This document shows positions 1 through 8,599 of a stretch of DNA of 64,000 bases, one piece after another. The position numbers and the translations under genes were made by a program. Source of the stretch: an uncultured Akkermansia sp. (GTDB taxonomy: Bacteria; Verrucomicrobiota; Verrucomicrobiia; Verrucomicrobiales; Akkermansiaceae); the NCBI GenBank assembly GCA_944390825.1, contig CALXRG010000009.1, positions 1-64,000 of the forward strand. The letters are read 5' to 3'. The notes under the pieces were generated by a model. That model was not told where the DNA came from. It saw nothing but the letters and a program-made list of their open reading frames with translations, and did not search any database. Position 1 is the first letter of the stretch. Each line of letters starts with the position of its first letter.

Positions 1-1583
1 AGGCGCGTGTGCTGGGCTTGGGCAGCACGGCAAAGGCTGCCTTCGCTCACCTGAGCACAAGCACGCTGCGCTATACTTTCCTGCAAACCGACGCAACTCC
101 GCTGACGCTGGGCTCGTACAGTGCTGCCGCAGGTGGAGCCATCAGTATTGACCTGACCTCGCAGGCTCTGGCTGCCGGGGACGGCACGTACACCTTGCTG
201 AGTCTCAGCGGAGCGGGCTCTGAACTCGACACCGCGGACTTTACGCTGAGCAGTGCGACGCTTTCTCTGCTGGGAGAAGATGCCGCTGCTGAACTCCTGC
301 TGTCCCCAGACGGGAAGAGCCTGCTGGTGACCCTCAGCGAGCTGACGCCGGTGACGCCGGATGAACCGATTACACCGGAGACGCCTACGGCCGGCTATTA
401 TGAGCGCGAGCTGGGCTCGGCCGCCAGCACGAATGGCCGCGCGGGCCTGAGGCTTGCTGATCAGGCGACAGAAGCCCAGACCGTGCAGCCGGGTGGTGAT
501 ATGGAGCTCCTCCTGGCGGCTCTGGATGAAGCCATTGGCACAGGCAACAGGGGAGCGGCGGATGCCATCGCTGCCCAGCTCTCGGGTGCGAGTGCCACCA
601 CCTTGGGCATGGCTTTCTCTGCCGACGCGCAGCGCCATCTGAACAGCATCCGCAACCGGCTCGCCACTATGAAGGTGGACAGCATCGGCGCCCCGGCAGC
701 TGACCCCGTCACCGGCCCCGAACCAGAAACGACGAAGCCCCTGAGTGCCTGGGTCAATGCGGAAGGCAGCTACCAGACGATGGAGCAGAGCGGCAGCGCT
801 CCCGGCTACAGCATGACCAGCTGGGGCGGCACCGTCGGGGTGCAGGGCTCACCGCTGAAGAACCTCGACTGCGGACTTGCACTCACGGCTCTCTACGGTG
901 ACCTTGACGCCGACGCCCGCGACGCTGCGAGCGGTGACCTGGACACCTGCTACATCAGCGCCTTCGGCCAGTACCGGCACAGCGCGTGGTCGCACACGCT
1001 CGTGGCCTCGCTGGGGCTGAGCGACATCAGCCTTGACCGCACCGTGAGCCACAGCCAGGGCAGCTACCGCACCAGCGGCGACACCGATGGTGTGAGTTTG
1101 GGCCTCCTCTATGAACTCGCCTACGACATCCCGCTCAACGGCGGCGCCACCACCATCATCCAGCCGCTGGTGAACCTCAGCTACCTGCACACCACAGTCG
1201 ACGGTTACACGGAGACGGGCAGTGACGCCGCGCTGAGCTATGGCAGGCAAAGCATGGACAGCGTGAGCCTCGGCCTCGGCGCACGCATCCAGAGCCTGAC
1301 CGGCGCCAGCGTCTTCAACCGCAGCGCACTGGTGGAAGGCCGTGTACTGGCGAAGTTCAACTGCGGCGACCGGCGGAGCGCGGCGAGCGTAGGCTTTGCC
1401 AACGGCATCGGGCTGGCCGGAGTTGAGTCCGCAGAGATCGGCGTCTTCGGTGTCGAACTGGGCGCCGGGCTCACCGTCCCGCTGGGCAGCGAAGCCGGCT
1501 CCATCTTCGTAGACGCGAGCTACGAACTCTACAGCGAGTACAGCAACCTGAACGCCAGCGTGGGCTACCGCCTGAGTTTCTAA
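1..1583 (+). CDS. Autotransporter C-terminal part with outer-membrane beta-barrel (5' end outside window)
   Basis: The frame is open back to base 1, so the true start lies outside; the GTG at 9 is only the first available start codon. About 525 residues are visible. Residues 1-110 look like the end of a Gly/Ser/Thr-rich beta passenger. A Pro/Thr-rich linker follows (about 112-130), then an Ala-rich stretch (about 145-225) that could be the barrel plug helix. From about 240 to the end there are alternating amphipathic strands rich in Gly, Tyr and Trp, and the chain ends in Phe (YRLSF), as outer-membrane barrels do. By family, the barrel sits in the outer membrane and displays or secretes the passenger. 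The passenger function cannot be told. It runs convergent to menE, 60 bases away. Confidence 0.8.
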   Translation, partial: ARVLGLGSTAKAAFAHLSTSTLRYTFLQTDATPLTLGSYSAAAGGAISIDLTSQALAAGDGTYTLLSLSGAGSELDTADFTLSSATLSLLGEDAAAELLLSPDGKSLLVTLSELTPVTPDEPITPETPTAGYYERELGSAASTNGRAGLRLADQATEAQTVQPGGDMELLLAALDEAIGTGNRGAADAIAAQLSGASATTLGMAFSADAQRHLNSIRNRLATMKVDSIGAPAADPVTGPEPETTKPLSAWVNAEGSYQTMEQSGSAPGYSMTSWGGTVGVQGSPLKNLDCGLALTALYGDLDADARDAASGDLDTCYISAFGQYRHSAWSHTLVASLGLSDISLDRTVSHSQGSYRTSGDTDGVSLGLLYELAYDIPLNGGATTIIQPLVNLSYLHTTVDGYTETGSDAALSYGRQSMDSVSLGLGARIQSLTGASVFNRSALVEGRVLAKFNCGDRRSAASVGFANGIGLAGVESAEIGVFGVELGAGLTVPLGSEAGSIFVDASYELYSEYSNLNASVGYRLSF

Positions 1584-1637
1584 GCCATGGCGGGCGTCAG
1601 CCCACATCTTGAGGAAAACAACAGAAGCCAACAATCC

Positions 1638-1669
1638 AGCCCGTTACGCTCCCTGCGGCGTGACGGGCT
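1638..1669 (-). terminator. Inverted repeat at the end of menE
   Basis: AGCCCGTTACGC (1638-1649) pairs with GCGTGACGGGCT (1658-1669) with one wobble pair and an 8-base loop. It overlaps the last codons of menE and lies between two convergent genes. There is no T run, so termination is only a suggestion. Confidence 0.35.
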
Positions 1670-2798
1670 GCTTGCTGTCCGGCGTGTTTTGCTCGCCCAG
1701 GGTTCGGCTGGCGAGTTCCCGGCAGGCTGCCCTTGCTATTTTGCCGCTGACGGTGCGGGGCAGGTCTGCGAGGGGTAGGAGTCTCCTGGGCCGTTCGTAG
1801 GGGTTGAGTGTGGCGGCAGCGGCTTCGATGGCTTGGCGTTCAGCCGGAATATCCCGCGCTTGCCAGAGAGCTGTGACACACTCTCCCAGCAGGGGGTGGG
1901 GGGTGCCGATGATAATGAGCTCAAGTCCGGTGGCCTGCCGGAGGTGCCGCTCGATGGCTTCTGCCTGAATTTTGATGCCGCCGCTGTTGATGACGTTGTC
2001 AAGGCGTCCGAGGATGCGGAAACGTCCGTGCGGCAGGAGCTCTGCCAGATCATGGGTGCACAGATGATCGATGCCGAGATGGGGAATGTTGAGCTCGAGG
2101 GTGCCTTGTCGGCTCAGGCTGACGTGTACGCCGGGGAGAGGAGTGTAGACTCCGGCTTGCGGAGTGTAGTAGGGATCCCGTCCGTCTCCGTTGAGCCGGC
2201 GCAGGGCGATGTGGGAGAGGGTTTCGGTCATGCCGTAGGAGACGTAGGCGCGTGTTGGGATGTCGGCGAGCGCTGCCTCGATGGTGCTGTCAACAAACCC
2301 GCCACCGATGAGGAGGCAGCGGACGCGGGAGAGCAGGGCCGGGGCTTGCGGGTGGGTGAGCGCCCGCTTGATTTGCATCGGGACAACTGGCATGAAGTCG
2401 GGGCAGCAACCCGGGGCTACGAGGGTATCGAGCTGCTCCAGAATGTCAGAGATGGGCTGTACAACGTGCAGATTGAGCCCGGCTGTAAGGGCTCGCACCA
2501 TCATCATTTTGCCGGCGATATAATCCAGCGGCAGCGGGAGGACGGCGGTGTCGCCGCGGTGCAGCCCGAGGGCTTCGCAGGAGCGGCGTGCGCTTTCCCG
2601 CATGGCTGCTTTGCTCGCAAGGATGGTTTTGGGGGTGCCTGTGGAGCCGGAGGTATGCAGGGTGATGGTGTTCTGTGACGGGGAGAACCATTCGCGGCAG
2701 AAGGCGAGGGCCGCAGCCTCGGCTTCATTGCGCGGGTGACGTCGGGGCAGGGTGTCGGCGCTAAGTTCGGCGCCATTGAGGGTGCAGGCTTCCGCCAT
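1644..2798 (-). CDS. menE: o-Succinylbenzoate--CoA ligase (MenE-like AMP-binding enzyme)
   Basis: Adenylate-forming enzyme of 384 residues. The phosphate-binding motif TSGSTGTPK is near residue 50, the aromatic loop SYGMTET is in the middle, and the hinge/A8 motif GRLDNVINSGGIKI is near residue 270. The short length and missing long N-terminal domain fit MenE of menaquinone synthesis, which activates o-succinylbenzoate with ATP and joins it to CoA; other acyl-CoA ligases are usually longer than 500 residues. ATG start at 2798. It lies 47 bases after the methyltransferase gene on the same strand and may be co-transcribed with it. No other men genes are in the window, so the assignment rests on motifs and length. 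Confidence 0.8.
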   Translation of the reverse strand: MAEACTLNGAELSADTLPRRHPRNEAEAAALAFCREWFSPSQNTITLHTSGSTGTPKTILASKAAMRESARRSCEALGLHRGDTAVLPLPLDYIAGKMMMVRALTAGLNLHVVQPISDILEQLDTLVAPGCCPDFMPVVPMQIKRALTHPQAPALLSRVRCLLIGGGFVDSTIEAALADIPTRAYVSYGMTETLSHIALRRLNGDGRDPYYTPQAGVYTPLPGVHVSLSRQGTLELNIPHLGIDHLCTHDLAELLPHGRFRILGRLDNVINSGGIKIQAEAIERHLRQATGLELIIIGTPHPLLGECVTALWQARDIPAERQAIEAAAATLNPYERPRRLLPLADLPRTVSGKIARAACRELASRTLGEQNTPDSKQPVTPQGA

Positions 2799-2845
2799 AG
2801 GGTTGGGGACTGGGGGGGTGGGTGGAAAAAGGGGAAAGAGGCAGC

Positions 2846-3844
2846 TTAGTGGGTGAAGCGGTGCTGGATGAGGACGTGGAAGTGGTCACCGGCTCCCGGT
2901 ATGGCGATGAGATGCTGGTCGGCGGCGTTATCCGGCCGGGCGTAATCCTTGAGGAAATCGTGCTGGTTCATGTACTGCACGATGTCGCCGACGCAGCGGG
3001 AGGCGAGTTGTTCGAGGTCGGTGAAGTTGACGTCGGCCGTGATGTCACAGTGCCCGCAGAGTGCCGGCAGCGCGTCCACGTCAAGAAGCTGGTGGGCTTT
3101 GTAGCCGCGCAGGGTGCCGTTGGGGCGGCGGTGATAGAGCGTGCCGACTCGTTCGCCGTAATCGATGACGGTGCAGGTGCCGCTTTTCCAGAGGGGCTGC
3201 CAGGCGGCGTACCATTTGTGGTAGCTTTCGTGTACTTCGATGATCTGGCCGTCCCTGGCCCAGGTGTCAAAAGCACTGGAGTAGGGAAGGGGGAGCTTGC
3301 ATGCCTGGCGTGTGATGCGCCCGTCGGCAACACTGAAACCCAGCTCGAGCCATTCTCCACCCTGATAGACAAATTGCCGCGCAGGAAAGGCATCGGGCAG
3401 TTCGTTGCTGAAGATGAAGGCATGGCCGCTGGCGTGTTTGAGCGCTTTTTCTACGGTGGGGTAGACGCGTACGAAGTTGCCGCCAACCATGGATTGGAGC
3501 TGCAGGAGCTTTGGGGAACGGTCCACCATCAGGTAGCGGGCCCGCAGCCTTCCCAGAAAACCGAGCTCGCGCGCGATGCCCATGGCGAGGTCGCCATTGC
3601 CTCCTCCGATTTCCAGAAAGGGCAGGTTGCGACCGCATGCCCGGCAGGCGTCGCGCCACAAAGCCACCAGGCGACGGGCCAACAGATCACTTAGGGTGGC
3701 GGAGGTGGAGAAGTCTCCCCGGAAGCCGACGTCGGTGATGTGGGTGCTGTAGTAGCCGAATTCATCGTCGTAGAGGGCCAGTTCCATGAATTGTTCCATG
3801 GAGATCCAGTTGTTGTGAGCGAGGATGTGCGGGGCCAGTTGCAT
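2846..3844 (-). CDS. SAM-dependent methyltransferase, MidA/NDUFAF7 family
   Basis: 332 residues. The N-terminus (ISMEQFMELALYDDEFGYY) is the signature opening of the MidA/COG1565 family, followed by the SAM-binding motif FLEIGGGNGDLA near residue 77. In mitochondria the family member NDUFAF7 methylates an arginine of a complex I subunit; bacterial members are poorly characterised, so the substrate here is unknown. The later TVIDYGERV segment is also conserved in the family. It sits between nadA and menE on the same strand. ATG start at 3844; the 259-base gap upstream to nadA holds short repeats, so it may have its own promoter. Confidence 0.82.
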   Translation of the reverse strand: MQLAPHILAHNNWISMEQFMELALYDDEFGYYSTHITDVGFRGDFSTSATLSDLLARRLVALWRDACRACGRNLPFLEIGGGNGDLAMGIARELGFLGRLRARYLMVDRSPKLLQLQSMVGGNFVRVYPTVEKALKHASGHAFIFSNELPDAFPARQFVYQGGEWLELGFSVADGRITRQACKLPLPYSSAFDTWARDGQIIEVHESYHKWYAAWQPLWKSGTCTVIDYGERVGTLYHRRPNGTLRGYKAHQLLDVDALPALCGHCDITADVNFTDLEQLASRCVGDIVQYMNQHDFLKDYARPDNAADQHLIAIPGAGDHFHVLIQHRFTH

Positions 3845-3957
3845 GGGGGCTTGTTGCTCCGGGGATGGAGAGGCGGAACTGTCGGGGGAAAACGGCGAAT
3901 CTCGGTTTGCGCTGATGCCCGGCCGGTCGCCGATTGATGCTCGGGCTTCGTCCGGTA

Positions 3958-4045
3958 CTGGATTACGGGTACAGGAATACGGGGTGCAGGAATACGGGGT
4001 ACAGGGTGATCATGTGCCGGGGTACGGGGTGATCCTATGCCGGAG
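3958..4045. repeat. Short imperfect tandem repeats between nadA and midA
   Basis: A 15-base unit, ACAGGAATACGGGGT / GCAGGAATACGGGGT, occurs twice in tandem and is followed by a second pair of related units, GGTGATCATGTGCCGG and GGTGATCCTATGCCGG. The block lies in the 259-base gap between two same-strand genes. No spacer pattern suggests CRISPR. Role unknown; it may be slippage-prone. Confidence 0.6.
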
Positions 4046-4103
4046 GGGCAGGGGGCGCACGCGGATGCTGAGGTCCCCCGATGCCCGGGGCTGAAACACT
4101 GTG

Positions 4104-5036
4104 TTATTTGGAAAGCTCGAGCATGCGCAGCAGAGGCTTCTCCGCACGCAGCCTCAGGTCTTTGGGGACGCGAATTTCCGGGCTCATATCGCGCAGGCAG
4201 TTGCGAATTTTTTCGAGAGTGTTGAGTTTCATGTATTCGCATTCGGCGCAGGAGCATTTTTCTGTGCCGGCGGCAATGAACTGCTTGCCGGGGATGAGTT
4301 TGCGCAGGCGGTGCAGGATGCCGCTTTCCGTTACGATGATGAAGCTCCCCGCTTCGGATGACTGGCAGTAGGGGATCATTTTTTCGGTGGAGCAGATGTG
4401 ATCGGCCAGTAGGCGGATGGGTTCCTGGCATTCGGGGTGGCAGACGACGGGGGCTCCGGGATGTGCTGCCTTGAGCTCGAGGATTTTATCGCGGGTGAAT
4501 TGCTCATGCACGTGGCAGGCACCATCCCACAGGGTCATTTCACGCCCGCATTTGGCTGCGGTCCATGCGCCGAGGTTGCGATCCGGTACGAAGAGTATCG
4601 GTCGGTCAGGAGGACAGGCGGCAACGATGGTCTGGGCGTTTCCGCTGGTGACGATGACGTCGGCCAGGGCCTTCACGCCGATCGAGCAGTTGACATAGGC
4701 CACGACGTAGTAGTTTTTGTCGCGGTTGGCTTCCAGGAAGGCGGCGAGTTCATCAGCGGGGCAGGAGGCTTCCAGCGAGCAGGCGGCCTCGGTGTCCGGC
4801 AGCAATACCGTACGGCTTGGGTTAAGGATGCACGCGGTTTCGGCCATGAAGTGAACGCCGCAGAAGACGATGACGTCGCAGGAGGCGGCCTGAGCTTGCC
4901 GGGCCAGTGCAAGGGAATCGCCGACGAAGTCCGCTATGTCCTGAATTTCTGCGCGCTGGTAGCTGTGGGCCAGGATAACGGCGTTGCGCTCTTGCTTCAA
5001 CTGCTTAATCTGCTCGATTAGATCCGCGTTTGACAT
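4104..5036 (-). CDS. nadA: Quinolinate synthase
   Basis: 310 residues. NadA condenses iminoaspartate with dihydroxyacetone phosphate to quinolinate, the first ring of NAD, using a [4Fe-4S] cluster. The three expected cluster cysteines are visible: in AACSLEA (C86), in GACHVHEQF, and in the C-terminal CEYMKLNTL segment. The family motifs AHSYQ near residue 23 and GDSL near residue 39 are present. Extra Cys residues next to the third ligand (EKCSCAEC) are notable but occur in some relatives. The ATG at 5036 is backed by a promoter whose -10 box ends 6 bases upstream, giving a nearly leaderless mRNA. No nadB or nadC is in the window. Confidence 0.93.
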   Translation of the reverse strand: MSNADLIEQIKQLKQERNAVILAHSYQRAEIQDIADFVGDSLALARQAQAASCDVIVFCGVHFMAETACILNPSRTVLLPDTEAACSLEASCPADELAAFLEANRDKNYYVVAYVNCSIGVKALADVIVTSGNAQTIVAACPPDRPILFVPDRNLGAWTAAKCGREMTLWDGACHVHEQFTRDKILELKAAHPGAPVVCHPECQEPIRLLADHICSTEKMIPYCQSSEAGSFIIVTESGILHRLRKLIPGKQFIAAGTEKCSCAECEYMKLNTLEKIRNCLRDMSPEIRVPKDLRLRAEKPLLRMLELSK

Positions 5037-5042
5037 GCCGGA

Positions 5043-5071
5043 AGCCTACCATCATGTTTACTGAAAGTCAA
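5043..5071 (-). promoter_or_regulatory. nadA promoter, TTGACT-17-TAGGCT
   Basis: On the minus strand TTGACT (5066-5071), a 17-base spacer and TAGGCT (5043-5048). The -10 box ends 6 bases before the ATG, so transcription would start at or next to the A of the start codon. Confidence 0.6.
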
Positions 5072-5488
5072 CTGCAATCTGCCAACCGTCGGGGCTGCCG
5101 TGTTGTTGCAGAGAGGAAGTCCGTAAACAGTTCCGTCGGGGTGAGGCGGAAGACGATCGTCCTTAGTATGAGGGATTCCGGGACAGGGGGGTATCGGGAA
5201 ACAACTTGGGGGTATGATGCCAGCCGAGTGTGTGGGGGCTCCCGTTTGGGTGGCTCAATGGGCACGGCTCAATGGGCACAATTGGTGACGCTCGGTGTGT
5301 GGCTCGTGAAGGCGTTTAATCTGATTTTTCAGTGCGTTGTCCTTTTGGTGCAACCGGGATTGAGGCGGCTAGGGGAGGCAGGGGTTTCTCATCCGGGATT
5401 TTGTGAGGTGTATGGGCGTTTCCGGGTAAACAGGCGGTCTGTCCGGGCTCAGGAGGGAAAGGAAGGAAAGGAGGCCGGGGTGCAGAAA
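5072..5488. other. Gene-free stretch between nadA and the FKBP gene
   Basis: About 420 bases with no convincing gene. A 171-codon open frame runs through it on the + strand but its product is low in complexity, has no recognisable domain and ends inside the FKBP gene. Confidence 0.6.
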
Positions 5489-5518
5489 GGGCAGGTCAGT
5501 TTGCAAACTGACCTGCCC
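5489..5518 (-). terminator. Perfect 15-bp palindromic terminator of the FKBP gene
   Basis: GGGCAGGTCAGTTTG is followed at once by its exact reverse complement (30 bases). It begins 27 bases beyond the FKBP stop and on the minus strand is followed by TTTCTGC, fitting an intrinsic terminator. Confidence 0.75.
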
Positions 5519-5545
5519 AGGGAAACAATCAGCGTCCTTCGGTGA

Positions 5546-6874
5546 TTACCTCAATGCCACCGGCTGAGGAGCCGGAGCCGGGGCAGCAGGCTGATTTGCA
5601 TCGGGCTGGGCTGCCGGGGGTTCTGCTCCCGGAGCTGCCGGCTGGGGCTCAGGAGTGCCGTCCATCGGCACCAGGCCCTGCTGCTGCAGCTGCTCGAGAA
5701 TCTCGGGCGTGAGCTCGATGGGGTTGGCTGGGGAGCCTTTTGCTTCTTTGATCCCTTCGAGTTTCAGCTTGAAGATGAGCACGGAGTTGGCGCCGATGAC
5801 GGCAGGGGCTTGCTCGCCATAGCCAAGCTTGGCGGGGATGTAGATTTCCCACTCGGAGCCCACAGGCATGAGCTTCAGCGCCTCGCTGAAGCCGGGCACA
5901 ACGCCGTTGATGGGGAACTCCACAGGGGTCTCGGCGGCATCGAAGACCCGGCCGTCAATCAGCCGGCCTTCGTACGATACACTGCACAGGGCGTTTTCTC
6001 CGTATTTTTTGGCGTCGTATTTCTCGCCGGTGCTCGTCTTGAGTACTTTGTACTGCAGGCCGGAATCAGTCGTAACCACGCCTTCTTTCTTGGCATTCTC
6101 CGCCAGGAAAGCTTCGCCGGCAGCCAGATTGGCTTTGCCTGCTGCGGCCAGGCGCTCGCTGAACATTTTGTCCAAGCCGATCATGTAAGGTGCTGTGAAG
6201 GAGGGGTCATTGTACTGGTCGGGCAGTTTATTGCTGATGGCGGTTTCGACGCCCTCGAAGAACGGAGCCTCTTTGATGTCATCTGCCTGCACGGCGTTGA
6301 AGTTCTGGGTGAAGGCTTGTGCAAAATCGTAACCGATGAAGTAGCTCGCAAAGCGGAGGACTTCCTGCTCCGGAATTTTGGCTGCTGCTTCGCTCAGTTG
6401 CTTGAAGACGGTCTGTTCCTCTTTGCTGAGGCCTTCCGGCATGGAAAGGGGCTTGCCGGTGGTGCGCTGCAACAGCAGATTCTGTACGGCAAAAAGGTAC
6501 GCGCGCATGTCGAGCTTGGCAAACTCATCTGCCGGCGCTCCTTTCAGGGAATCTGCGAATGCCTGCAGGAACAGGGCCCGGTCGATGTCACTGACCTTTA
6601 GCCCCTCGAGGTCGCTGAGGTACTGGGCACCCATGGCATAGCCTGCTCCGAAGGAAAGGAAATCCCGCAGCTGCTCAACCGTGAGACTCTCCGCTTTCCG
6701 GGATGCCTCCTCTAATAGTTTTTTCTGCTGCTCGGGTGTCATGGCGGCACCGGGAGCCGGAGTTTGTTGCTCGGCGGGAGCCTGCTCGGGGGCAGGTGTC
6801 TCGGAGTTGGCGCAGGCGAGGGGTGCCATTGCTGACATCGCAAGGCCCATCATCAGTTTGTGTGTTTTGTTCAT
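5546..6874 (-). CDS. FKBP-type peptidyl-prolyl cis-trans isomerase, exported
   Basis: 442 residues. A signal peptide (MNKTHKLMMGLAMSAMAPLA...) precedes a Pro/Gln-rich stretch. Two FkpA/Mip-type N-terminal helical units follow, about residues 45-130 and 145-225; each has a motif like LSFGAGYAMGAQY or ASYFIGYDFAQAF. The catalytic FKBP domain covers about 285-375, with the expected AETPVEFPINGVVPG and WEIYIPAKLGYGEQ. The last 60 residues are a Pro/Ala/Gln tail. By family it folds proteins in the periplasm, and the N-terminal units dimerise. Mip-like proteins normally have one such unit, so the second looks like a duplication. Monocistronic, with a strong terminator. Confidence 0.88.
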   Translation of the reverse strand: MNKTHKLMMGLAMSAMAPLACANSETPAPEQAPAEQQTPAPGAAMTPEQQKKLLEEASRKAESLTVEQLRDFLSFGAGYAMGAQYLSDLEGLKVSDIDRALFLQAFADSLKGAPADEFAKLDMRAYLFAVQNLLLQRTTGKPLSMPEGLSKEEQTVFKQLSEAAAKIPEQEVLRFASYFIGYDFAQAFTQNFNAVQADDIKEAPFFEGVETAISNKLPDQYNDPSFTAPYMIGLDKMFSERLAAAGKANLAAGEAFLAENAKKEGVVTTDSGLQYKVLKTSTGEKYDAKKYGENALCSVSYEGRLIDGRVFDAAETPVEFPINGVVPGFSEALKLMPVGSEWEIYIPAKLGYGEQAPAVIGANSVLIFKLKLEGIKEAKGSPANPIELTPEILEQLQQQGLVPMDGTPEPQPAAPGAEPPAAQPDANQPAAPAPAPQPVALR

Positions 6875-6983
6875 ATCGAATGTCTATGAGAAGGGGAATG
6901 AGAAAGGCTCCGGTTTTCCGCGGTGCGTTGGATTTGTCGCATTGGCAAGGTGAGATGGGAAAACTTCAGAGAATTGGGGTAGT

Positions 6984-7547
6984 TTAGTAAATCCGGAAGG
7001 CGCAGCCTTCGTTTTTGACCCAGGCATTGAGCACGGATTGGTAGACTTGACGAACCTGCTCAGCGGTTTCGAGCTGAAACTCGACGTTGTGGCTGTAGGC
7101 TCCTTCGGGGAATTTTTTGCTGGGGTAACGGGTGACGTTGTTGGCTTTCCGATCAATCATTTGCCGGGTGTTGGACAGGCGATCCCTCGTCTTCTGAACC
7201 TGGTCGGAGCGGCTGCCGTAGATCCGGATGGAGGTATTGCCCAGTGTGTCTATGGTGCACTCGGTAATGGCGACGCTGCCGTCCAAAGAGTAGCTTTGGA
7301 TGGATACCGATACAATTCTGTCCAGTTTGATGCAGGTTTGAGCAAGCCCCGCAGCATCGAAAACTCCTACCCAGAGGCCTTTGAGTTTGTTGTGTGTAGA
7401 TTCTCCTGATGGAGTTCCATCGAAATTGATTTTGCGGCGGGTTGTCTGTTCGAACTTCTCCTCGCTGCTGTCGGCCGAATCGGCGAGGAGCGGCGCGGCC
7501 AGAACAGCTGTCAGCAGGGGCAGGGAAAGAAAATGTGAAAATCGCAT
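6984..7547 (-). CDS. Exported protein of unknown function
   Basis: 187 residues with a clear signal peptide (MRFSHFLSLPLLTAVLAAPLLA) and a mature part without a domain I recognise. Visible features are a charged N-terminal region (residues 25-55), a central beta-like stretch with TECTIDTLGNTSIRIYGS, and a C-terminal segment VQFAxx-like ending CAFRIY. A promoter (TTGACC-17-TAAATA) lies 12 bases before the ATG. It is between the FKBP and L,D-transpeptidase genes, all three exported and on one strand, but each seems to have its own promoter. Function not assignable. Confidence 0.7.
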   Translation of the reverse strand: MRFSHFLSLPLLTAVLAAPLLADSADSSEEKFEQTTRRKINFDGTPSGESTHNKLKGLWVGVFDAAGLAQTCIKLDRIVSVSIQSYSLDGSVAITECTIDTLGNTSIRIYGSRSDQVQKTRDRLSNTRQMIDRKANNVTRYPSKKFPEGAYSHNVEFQLETAEQVRQVYQSVLNAWVKNEGCAFRIY

Positions 7548-7559
7548 GGCTATGCAGGG

Positions 7560-7588
7560 TATTTACTTGAAATGGACTGTTAGGTCAA
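7560..7588 (-). promoter_or_regulatory. Promoter of the exported unknown protein, TTGACC-17-TAAATA
   Basis: TTGACC (7583-7588) and TAAATA (7560-7565) on the minus strand with a 17-base spacer, 12 bases before the ATG at 7547. Confidence 0.5.
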
Positions 7589-7599
7589 GCGTAAATCAT

Positions 7600-8349
7600 T
7601 CAGGGAAGCTGCCAATTAGATCGGAGTCTGACATACTCTTGCCGGGGAAGGAGTACGTAAACAGGGTGGAGGTCGGGATCCAGCCTTGCGATCAGGGCCC
7701 GCAGGTTTGCTTCTGCCATGCTGGTGCACCCGGCTGTGGGTGAGCCTCCGTCCCTTCTCCAGATGTGGAAGAAGATGGACGAACCGGCACCGGGAACGGG
7801 GCGTCCTTTCGTTTCCGCCGTGTTGTGGCAGATGAGCAGCTTGATGCTGTGAGCGTAGTCTGTCTGGCGCATTTGCTCGCGCTTTTCCCACGCGGTGCTG
7901 GCGGGGTGGTCGAGCCGGACCCAGCGATTGTAGAGATTCGGAGTGTTGATGTCGGATACCCAGAGATCGGCCGGGCCAACCCGGACTTCCCGGATGCGGC
8001 GGTCATGCTTCACCGGCTGGCGGTTGGTGACCCAAAGGCCACCAAGGCGGAAGACTCCCGCGGGAGAGCGGCCGTCTCCTTCTGCTTTGATGGTTGCTCC
8101 GCCGGGATTCCGGTGCAGCCCCAATCCCCATACCAAGCCATTTTTGCCGAGTCGGCCGGGAATGGGCCCCAGCACGCGCACCCAGGCATTGCCCCGTTTC
8201 TCTACGAGGGAAAGGGTAACGTGGGAGCTGTCCCAGCCATCGGCAATACCGAGGATGGCCTGTCTGCAATCACGGGGCACAGCAGCACAGGCCCTCTCGC
8301 CCAATACCAGGGTCACCGCCAGGAGCAGCATGCAGAGGAACGCTCTCAT
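7600..8349 (-). CDS. L,D-transpeptidase (YkuD fold), exported
   Basis: 249 residues from the ATG at 8349, which follows a strong promoter; an earlier in-frame start at 8385 would lie on top of the -35 box and is rejected. The signal peptide is MRAFLCMLLLAVTLVLGERACA. The catalytic region is C-terminal: LLICHNTAE, then SSIFFHIWRRD and TAGCTSM, matching the H...S..GC pattern of YkuD-type L,D-transpeptidases. The early segments GKNGLVWGLGLH and GDGRSPAGVFRL fit the COG3786 branch. By family it forms or exchanges peptidoglycan cross-links, or anchors proteins, through the Cys residue. The substrate cannot be read. Confidence 0.83.
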   Translation of the reverse strand: MRAFLCMLLLAVTLVLGERACAAVPRDCRQAILGIADGWDSSHVTLSLVEKRGNAWVRVLGPIPGRLGKNGLVWGLGLHRNPGGATIKAEGDGRSPAGVFRLGGLWVTNRQPVKHDRRIREVRVGPADLWVSDINTPNLYNRWVRLDHPASTAWEKREQMRQTDYAHSIKLLICHNTAETKGRPVPGAGSSIFFHIWRRDGGSPTAGCTSMAEANLRALIARLDPDLHPVYVLLPRQEYVRLRSNWQLP

Positions 8350-8356
8350 GCCGCCT

Positions 8357-8385
8357 ATCCTATACGGCCCGCCGCATTTTCGCAA
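8357..8385 (-). promoter_or_regulatory. L,D-transpeptidase promoter, TTGCGA-17-TAGGAT
   Basis: TTGCGA (8380-8385) and TAGGAT (8357-8362), 17-base spacer. The -10 box ends 7 bases before the ATG, so the message should be leaderless or nearly so. Confidence 0.6.
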
Positions 8386-8477
8386 GGACGTATCGTGCCA
8401 TCAGGGCGTCCTGAAAGGAAAAATCCGTCATTCTGCCACGAAAAATGCAAAAAATCTGCAAAACGTCCAGAGAAATC

Positions 8478-8506
8478 TTGAATAAATCAATAGTCTGTGG
8501 TAGTAT
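8478..8506 (+). promoter_or_regulatory. SNF2 helicase promoter, TTGAAT-17-TAGTAT
   Basis: TTGAAT (8478-8483) and TAGTAT (8501-8506) with a 17-base spacer. Transcription would begin near 8513, leaving about 87 bases to the ATG at 8600. Confidence 0.5.
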
Positions 8507-8599
8507 TTAGGCATCAACCGGTGCTTCGTGTATTGGGTTGCCTGCGGGCTATGCACTGCGCCTGATGATCCATACGCCGTAACCTCTTCCTTTACCACC

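Noticed and set aside
3958..4045. Short repeats considered as a CRISPR array
   Set aside because: Units are 15-16 bases, directly tandem and without spacers; no cas genes in the window.
5030..5545. 171-codon + strand frame between nadA and the FKBP gene
   Set aside because: No recognisable domain, includes the FKBP terminator palindrome and ends at the FKBP stop; looks like chance in GC-rich DNA.
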